Shown in pieces: positions 58,523-64,000 of a stretch of 64,000 bases of DNA. The DNA comes from Thamnidium elegans (Eukaryota > Mucoromycota > Mucoromycetes > Mucorales > Mucoraceae): positions 542,782 through 606,781 of the forward strand of contig JAIXMG010000022.1 in the NCBI GenBank assembly GCA_025201345.1, read 5' to 3'. The notes beneath the pieces were generated by a model that worked only from the letters and a program-made list of their open reading frames with translations, had not been told where the DNA came from and ran no database searches. The position numbers were made by a program, and so were the translations under genes. How positions within the stretch are numbered: the first letter of the stretch is position 1; each line of letters begins with the position of its first letter.

Positions 58523-61395
58523 TTGGGTCGACTGTAACAACTAAGAATGGTCAGTCGAATACTCCCAACAACTCAAAAAATTCCATTCCCTCAAATTATA
58601 ACAATAACAACAATAATAAAAATGAAAAACAATATCTTACAACTATTTTGGCTGAAGATGAAGAAAGCGAAGAAGAGCAAGATTTATATGCTGCTGTCCG
58701 TCCTATTCATCCTCCTATGGTTCAAACTGCAAAAATTACAAAACCTTATTCTCGTGCTAGCTCATCAAAACTTTTACCAACTCGTAAGGGAAAAGAAAAA
58801 GAACTACCTTATGCCAAAGTGGTTAATGTTAACGATGACATGAATATCGATGTACCTGTGACCGAACCTATAACTGATCATGACAATCCTCAAATAACTA
58901 AAGTACAAGTTTCACCTACTATTAAAACTGTCAAGTCAACTAAACCGAGAAGAAAAAGAGAAAAGCCTTCTATCAACTATGATATTGTATCTTCTGTGTT
59001 CGAGCAAAACTCTAATATTCCAGTTGGTGATTTGCTCAAGGTCTCTCCTCTTATGAAACGACAATTTGTATCTGCTTTAAGAACACCTAGACAACCAAAA
59101 ATGGTGGCTCCTGAAGTAACAACTGTTAATAATGTTATGGTACAAGATCTTTCTTTTGTCGAAGATGATGATGAAGATACTACTGCTATATATACAGACT
59201 TCGTAATAAATGGTTATAAAATAAGAACTCTCATTGATGGAGGTGCTGCTAAAACTTGTATGTCTCAAGAACTTGTTAATAAACTTGGAATACAAATAGA
59301 TTCTCCTAGTCAAAGTATCTTTACGCTTGGAAACAGTACTAAACAACGGGGTCTTGGTATAATTTATGATGTGCCAATTCGAGCTGGTGGTGTTATTACT
59401 ATTCCAGGAAGTATAGAAGTATTACCTGCTACACCTACTCCCTTAATTATCGGCAACAATTGGTTGAATCGTGCTAAAGCTGTGGTTAATTATGAACGCA
59501 AGCTGCTTTCCGTAACTTATAAAGGAAAAATGGCAGAAATTCCAATTAATTTCTTCAAAACAGCCAGAAAAGTAGCTATTCAGTCTGTAACAAAAATACC
59601 AAGTAAAGTCGTGCTGCCTATCGTAAAATCAACACAAGATGAACAAGAAGAAACCCATGATGATTTTGTAACCGATTCTTCTGATGAATTTACCGAAGAC
59701 GAGGTGTCCACTGAAGAAAGTTCTACTAGTACTGATGAAGAAGATTACTTTGTTGAAGATACATCCCCAAATAAATCTGTATCTTTTAATTTGGTGGAAG
59801 AAGATCTGAAGAGTGATTTATTTTCAATTGAACCTGAAGTAATATCTGAACCGTATGAGAGAACCGATGAAGATTTAGAAGCTGAAGGTTATGACTTAAA
59901 TGCAATCGACATTAATAGTATATCTCTTGAAGACTTAAAAACTCAAGAAGAAAAATTTGCTACTGATTTATCTGAAGATCAAAAAGATAAAATCCAAATA
60001 GGCGAAATAAATGATCAAACCAAACAACAATTTCTGGACTTAATCAAAAATTATCAAGACGTATTCGACTGGAATAATGATACACTTGGATGTACACCTA
60101 TAATTAAACATCGAGTTATAACTGAAGATGTACCACCTATACGTTGTAGACCTTATAGAATGTGCCCGGCTGAAATTGAAAGCTTAAAATCAGAATTAGA
60201 TAAATTAAGCGCCTTAGGTGTAATACGACCTTCAAATAGTCCATGGAGTTCTCCTATAATACTAATAAAGAAGAAGGACAACTCATATCGATTGGTGATA
60301 GACTATAGAAAGATAAATGCCATTACTAAAAAGGATGCCTATGCATTACCAAGGATTGAAACCTTACTGGATACCTTGGGAAACGCCTCTATATTCTCAG
60401 CACTAGATATGCGCAGTGGTTTTTACCAGGTTGCCCTTGCTGAAGATTCCATAGAAAAAAGTGCTTTTGCTACTGCTCAACTAGGCCAGTGGGAATTTAC
60501 CCGAATGCCCATGGGAATGTGTAACTCTGTAGGAACGTTCCAAAGGATGGTAGACTTAGTATTTAAAAATTTAATCAACAAATCTCTAGTTGCTTATATT
60601 GATGATTTAAATTGCTTTTCAAAATCTTACGATGAACACTTAATTGACTTGGAAAATCTATTCGTGTGTGTTAGACAAGCTAACTTGAAATTAAATGTTG
60701 CCAAATGCTTTTTCTTTAAAGAAAAATTGAATTTCTTGGGATATGTCATTACTAAAGAAGGTCTAGAAACTGATCCTGTGAAAATTGAAAAAGTGCGGAA
60801 TTATCCTATGCCAACTTCTGTTACTCAAATAAAAGGTTTTATTGGAATTGCATCCTATTACAGGCGATTCATTAAGAACTTTGCTGCAATTGCAAGACCG
60901 CTACACAATCTGACGAAGAAAGGACAAAATACGTGGAACCAAGAATCTATTGAAGCTTTCCAAATACTAAAAGAAGCATTAACTACCACGCCGGTGTTGA
61001 TGAGACCTGATTTTGACAAGCCCTTTATATTAGTCACCGATGCTAGTAGAGTAGGATTAGGGGGAATATTAAGTCAATTGGATGAAGAAGGTCATGAACA
61101 CCCTATTCAATATATAAGTCGCGGATTACGGGGTTCTGAAGTGAATTATGGTGTTTCCAAATTAGAAGGACTCGCAATTATCTGGGCTGTGAAGATATTC
61201 CGACCTTATCTGTTAGGCAAGAAATTTACTATCGTAACTGACCATTCTGCTATCAATGGATTGTTAAAATCACAAGAACCAACAGGAATTCTAGCTCGAT
61301 GGATATCTATTCTGAACGAATATGATTATGAAGTGAAATACCGACCAGGCAGGGTAAATGAAAGTGCAGATTTTCTCTCACGCCTCGGAAATTGA
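58519..61395 (+). CDS. Pol part 1: protease, reverse transcriptase, RNase H (Ty3 type)
   Basis: The frame continues from the slippery site without an ATG of its own near the start and ends at a TGA (61393-61395). After ~180 residues of low-complexity linker comes an aspartic protease (IDGGAAKTCMS, with Gly in place of the usual Ser/Thr after D-x; the flap and IIGNNWL follow). An acidic Asp/Glu/Ser linker precedes the RT: IDYRKINAITKKDAYALPRIE, FSALDMRSGFYQV, the TRMPMGMCNS block and the catalytic YIDD (60595-60606). RNase H includes ILVTDASRVGLGGILSQ and VTDHSAINGLL, and ends at SADFLSRLGN. There is no integrase in this ORF, which is unusual for Ty3-type Pol. Confidence 0.92.
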   Translation, partial: LIGSTVTTKNGQSNTPNNSKNSIPSNYNNNNNNKNEKQYLTTILAEDEESEEEQDLYAAVRPIHPPMVQTAKITKPYSRASSSKLLPTRKGKEKELPYAKVVNVNDDMNIDVPVTEPITDHDNPQITKVQVSPTIKTVKSTKPRRKREKPSINYDIVSSVFEQNSNIPVGDLLKVSPLMKRQFVSALRTPRQPKMVAPEVTTVNNVMVQDLSFVEDDDEDTTAIYTDFVINGYKIRTLIDGGAAKTCMSQELVNKLGIQIDSPSQSIFTLGNSTKQRGLGIIYDVPIRAGGVITIPGSIEVLPATPTPLIIGNNWLNRAKAVVNYERKLLSVTYKGKMAEIPINFFKTARKVAIQSVTKIPSKVVLPIVKSTQDEQEETHDDFVTDSSDEFTEDEVSTEESSTSTDEEDYFVEDTSPNKSVSFNLVEEDLKSDLFSIEPEVISEPYERTDEDLEAEGYDLNAIDINSISLEDLKTQEEKFATDLSEDQKDKIQIGEINDQTKQQFLDLIKNYQDVFDWNNDTLGCTPIIKHRVITEDVPPIRCRPYRMCPAEIESLKSELDKLSALGVIRPSNSPWSSPIILIKKKDNSYRLVIDYRKINAITKKDAYALPRIETLLDTLGNASIFSALDMRSGFYQVALAEDSIEKSAFATAQLGQWEFTRMPMGMCNSVGTFQRMVDLVFKNLINKSLVAYIDDLNCFSKSYDEHLIDLENLFVCVRQANLKLNVAKCFFFKEKLNFLGYVITKEGLETDPVKIEKVRNYPMPTSVTQIKGFIGIASYYRRFIKNFAAIARPLHNLTKKGQNTWNQESIEAFQILKEALTTTPVLMRPDFDKPFILVTDASRVGLGGILSQLDEEGHEHPIQYISRGLRGSEVNYGVSKLEGLAIIWAVKIFRPYLLGKKFTIVTDHSAINGLLKSQEPTGILARWISILNEYDYEVKYRPGRVNESADFLSRLGN

Positions 61396-61610
61396 AATGA
61401 TTGCAATAATTGTCCAAAACCTCTGATTGACGAAAAAAGCTGAAGACTATATATTATCTACAAAAACGCTATAAAACAAATCAACAAACATTTTATAATA
61501 CTATAAAACTCTATTAACAAAAAAAGTATATAACCTTTCGAAAACAAAAACAAAACAAAGACCTCAAAAATCTGTACAACTCAAACTTAAACTCAATTAT
61601 CAATAACAAC
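61396..61610 (+). other. A-rich spacer between RNase H stop and integrase ATG
   Basis: 215 nt, very rich in A with little G or structure. It looks like a 5' leader, with AATAACAACATGG at its end. It contains AG dinucleotides that could act as splice acceptors, but no strong donor is obvious apart from a GTAAAT at 61354 within the RNase H coding end. Confidence 0.6.
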
Positions 61611-63551
61611 ATGGAAGACACAAATATAAAATTACTCAAAGCCTACTTGCCCAATCTAGAGATGCCCAATTTTGCGGATCCCGAACAACAAAAGTTTTTA
61701 CAAAAACAAGCTAAACACTACACTTTAGTAAACAAGAAATTATATCGATGTAACTTCGACACTTATCAACATCGTTTAGTTTTAACTAAACCCAAAGCCA
61801 TTGAAGCATTATATACTGCACACCAGCACCCATTAGGAGGACATTTAGCATACACCAATACACTCAACAAGGTTTCATCTAAATATTATTGGCCCAATAT
61901 GGTGACTGATGTTACAATATATGTTAAAGAATGCCCACGCTGCCAACGACATGGACGCAAAACCTTAAATGAAAGATTACACCCGGTTGCTGTATTACAT
62001 GTGCCTTTTGAACAAGTTGCTATAGACGTTAAGCATGTGTCTACAAGTCGAGGTGGTTACCGCTATGTTATTGCTGCAATAGATTACTTAACAAAATATG
62101 TAGAAGCAAGAGCCGTGAGATTTCAGACTGCGTCGGAAATTGCGTTATTTTTATATGAAGAAATTATCTGCAGACATGGCTGTCCTCGAATTATTATTAC
62201 GGATAACGGTAAACCTATGATAAGTGAACTAGTCTATCAAGTATGTTTACAATTCGGCTTAAGAAATAATACAATAAGTGCATACAACAGCCAGGCGAAC
62301 GGCCTTATAGAGAGATTCAATCGTACCTTTGATCAAATAATGCAGAAAAGGACTCCTGAAGAAAAACTAGACTGGCATTATTATTTACCTTCTATGTTAT
62401 TCGCTTACAGAAGTATGCAACAAGCAACTACGCAAGAAACCCCATTCTATTTATTATATGGCTATCAACCAAGAACATCGTTTGACTCTAAGAAACTAGC
62501 TAAACAAACAAATTTGAACTTTGAAGACATATTGAAACAAAGAACCAATAAACAAATCGACATTTTACAATTAGTAAGAAAAAATGCAATTAAAAGAATC
62601 GAGACCTCTCAAAAATCTCAAAAAGAAGCAATTGACAAGAAGTTACTACAAACAAAAAAATTACTCAAGCCTGCTTTTTCTGTCGGCGATATTGTCGAAA
62701 GGTATAGAGATTATCGGGGTACTTCTTGGTCAGGAAAATTAGAAGATCTTTGGGAAGGTTTATACGTGGTATCTGAAGACTTGAAGAAAGGAAGCTACGT
62801 AATACAAAGAAAAAAAAAGGAAGGTGGTACTGAAATCAAGATAGTCCATGGGAATCGCTTGAGGATATACAAAATTCCGAATGTAGGATGGAAACTCCAA
62901 GAAAACTATAAAAAGACCGTAATAAATGAAGAATTAGGACCTCATATTAAACAAATTTCACCAATGCAAACCCAAGGACGCTCTACTCAAGATATTAACT
63001 CTCGTCTCGGACCTCTTCAACCCTCTTTCGTGGAAGTTGATAGTGATAATGAAACGATTATCTCTTCTGGTGAAGAAGACTCGGATGATGAAACCATAGA
63101 AGAAAAAACTGAAGAAAATCAACAAGACTCTTTTGAAAAAGCTGAAGATTTCAATTTTTTAAACCTGCTAGAGATCGAATCGGAGAAACCATATGACGAG
63201 GTGTCGAAGAAAAAAATGAATAACTATAATGCCATGGTCATGACCGAAGAAGTTAAGGCTGATGTCTGGGAGCATGAATCAAGACTGAACTCTATTGCAG
63301 AACATAAGGCAAGAAATGATGAGCTTATCCATAGAATGGCAGAAAACATCATCAAAATATGTCACATGCAACTACCTATGCCCCAAAGTAAAAGTGAATA
63401 TGGAAGATACCTCCATTTGCGCGGCTTCTATATTGGAAACTTAACTGGAGATAATAAGAAGGCTGGAAGAACTCTTGCTTTGAAGAACAAGATACGAAGA
63501 CTTGATGAATATGAATGCTACGAATGGTTTGTTGGAGTACCTGAAGTTTAG
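61611..63551 (+). CDS. Retrotransposon integrase as an independent ORF with C-terminal extension
   Basis: A 646-residue frame begins at an ATG. Residues ~73-111 form the HHCC zinc-binding module (H73, H78, C108, C111). The catalytic core carries the D,D-35-E triad (D139, D198, E234, in AIDVKH, IITDNGK and GLIERF). Residues ~355-420 resemble the chromatin-type GPF/Y-like barrel (SGKLEDLWEGLYVVSEDLKKGSYVIQ). The remaining ~200 residues are an acidic linker followed by a conserved-looking helical region (VKADVWEHESRLNSIAEHKAR) and a basic terminal part (GRYLHLRGFYIGNLTGDNKK). This extension matches no integrase module I know. The frame is offset from the RT ORF, so it is not a simple read-through. 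Confidence 0.92.
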   Translation: MEDTNIKLLKAYLPNLEMPNFADPEQQKFLQKQAKHYTLVNKKLYRCNFDTYQHRLVLTKPKAIEALYTAHQHPLGGHLAYTNTLNKVSSKYYWPNMVTDVTIYVKECPRCQRHGRKTLNERLHPVAVLHVPFEQVAIDVKHVSTSRGGYRYVIAAIDYLTKYVEARAVRFQTASEIALFLYEEIICRHGCPRIIITDNGKPMISELVYQVCLQFGLRNNTISAYNSQANGLIERFNRTFDQIMQKRTPEEKLDWHYYLPSMLFAYRSMQQATTQETPFYLLYGYQPRTSFDSKKLAKQTNLNFEDILKQRTNKQIDILQLVRKNAIKRIETSQKSQKEAIDKKLLQTKKLLKPAFSVGDIVERYRDYRGTSWSGKLEDLWEGLYVVSEDLKKGSYVIQRKKKEGGTEIKIVHGNRLRIYKIPNVGWKLQENYKKTVINEELGPHIKQISPMQTQGRSTQDINSRLGPLQPSFVEVDSDNETIISSGEEDSDDETIEEKTEENQQDSFEKAEDFNFLNLLEIESEKPYDEVSKKKMNNYNAMVMTEEVKADVWEHESRLNSIAEHKARNDELIHRMAENIIKICHMQLPMPQSKSEYGRYLHLRGFYIGNLTGDNKKAGRTLALKNKIRRLDEYECYEWFVGVPEV

Positions 63552-63579
63552 AGGCTAAACTTACCAAGCCCAGCCCATA

Positions 63580-64000
63580 TGTTACATAGTGACTTACAAT
63601 TTTTGTGGTGTCACAAATCCAAGAAGGACGCTCGTTGAAGAGGATCCTCCTTAACAAGGATTGTCTTTTAAACTTTAACTTAAAATAATACCTTTTTTGT
63701 AATAATCTAAAATAATATAAATAACCATCAAAAAATCATACTCTAATAAAAATTCAATTCACATTTGTAAACAACTTTATCTTATACTTCTCTTAACTTA
63801 TAAAAGACCTTTAAATCAGCTCTTTTATTTTTACCTTTACTTTATATTTTATTTTGTTCCTGAATTCCCTTGGATTCTTACCTTCCATTGTACTTTTTAC
63901 CAAAACCCTTTATTTTCTTTATTTACTTAAGTCGTTCTACTTATAAAACAGGAACTGGTGCTTCACTTAAACTTACTATTACCTATTACCTTTTATTTTA
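63580..64000 (+). repeat. Right LTR (truncated by window end)
   Basis: Begins TGTTACATAG, aligned to the left LTR for 421 bp. Differences seen are single-base indels only: one T fewer in an ACATTTGTAA run, an extra T in GGATTCTT and an extra T in GTGCTTCAC. Confidence 0.92.

Larger units (their letters stand above)
56729..64000 (+). mobile_element. Ty3-type LTR retrotransposon (right end cut by window)
   Basis: Matching LTRs (56729-57176 and 63580 onward) flank three ORFs: gag, protease-RT-RNase H (entered by a -1 frameshift) and a separate integrase. The domain order PR-RT-RH-IN is that of Ty3/gypsy elements. All ORFs are intact and the LTRs are nearly identical, so the insertion is recent and perhaps active. 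A probable primer-binding site, TGGTGCTCACTAACAGG, starts 2 nt after the left LTR (57179). The sequence just before the right LTR is not a classical polypurine tract. About 25 bp of the right LTR lie beyond the window. Confidence 0.92.

Overview
The window is fungal nuclear DNA, most likely from a Mucoromycota species (Mucorales type). It is strongly AT-rich and full of long poly(A)/poly(T) runs. Genes are broken by many short GT-AG introns (mostly about 50-90 nt). The gene set is fungal: a chitin synthase fused to a myosin motor, a Rix1-complex Ipi3 protein, Kin1-type and Hal4/Sat4-type kinases, a Tgl-type patatin lipase and a secreted polygalacturonase. I rebuilt exon structures by following reading phase across each junction. 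Unless stated otherwise, all junctions are GT-AG and in phase.

Layout. 1-9.4 kb: a cut-off Ser/Thr-rich gene (-), a patatin triacylglycerol lipase (+) convergent with a LARGE-like GT49 glycosyltransferase (-), and S-adenosylmethionine decarboxylase (-). 9.4-18.7 kb: IPI3 (+), a Helitron helicase remnant, KIN1-like kinase (-), and a Hal4/Sat4-type kinase (+). 18.7-28.6 kb: a transposon-rich stretch interrupted by mitochondrial aconitase (21.0-23.6 kb). It holds a repeat-defined DNA element with nine GGGCC-type motifs, a 2.06-kb Tc1/mariner-like element with long inverted repeats and three copies of a ~150-bp repeat, a BRCT-domain gene ending next to that element, and a decayed gene. 29-45 kb is gene-dense: polygalacturonase, ALG6, Sfh5-like CRAL-TRIO protein, a Pcl-like cyclin, a secreted DPBB protein, an HMG-box protein, an AVT-type amino-acid transporter, a small unknown protein, a REEP/Yop1-like protein, a probable mitoribosomal mS34, a NIPSNAP protein and a mitochondrial-type beta-ketoacyl synthase carrying a 1-nt frame break. 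45.2-51.2 kb: one large myosin-chitin synthase gene (-). 53.3-55.1 kb: a DH-PH RhoGEF (+). From 55.8 kb to the window edge: older LTR fragments, then a nearly complete Ty3-type LTR retrotransposon (56,729 to beyond 64,000).

The most unusual object is this retrotransposon. Gag ends with a canonical A-AAA-AAC slippery heptamer placed directly against its stop codon, and the -1 frame opens into protease-RT-RNase H. Integrase lies in a separate third ORF behind a 215-nt A-rich spacer and carries a long C-terminal extension. Gag has no CCHC knuckle. Its two LTRs differ, over the compared part, only by single-base indels. The frame break in the beta-ketoacyl synthase is also a one-base homopolymer change, so some indels may be assembly errors.

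No rRNA, tRNA, CRISPR array or operon-like structure was recognised. The genes are mostly independent housekeeping genes. Loose functional themes are cell-wall and glycan work (chitin synthase, GT49, ALG6, DPBB protein, RhoGEF) and mitochondrial functions (aconitase, KAS, NIPSNAP, mS34).
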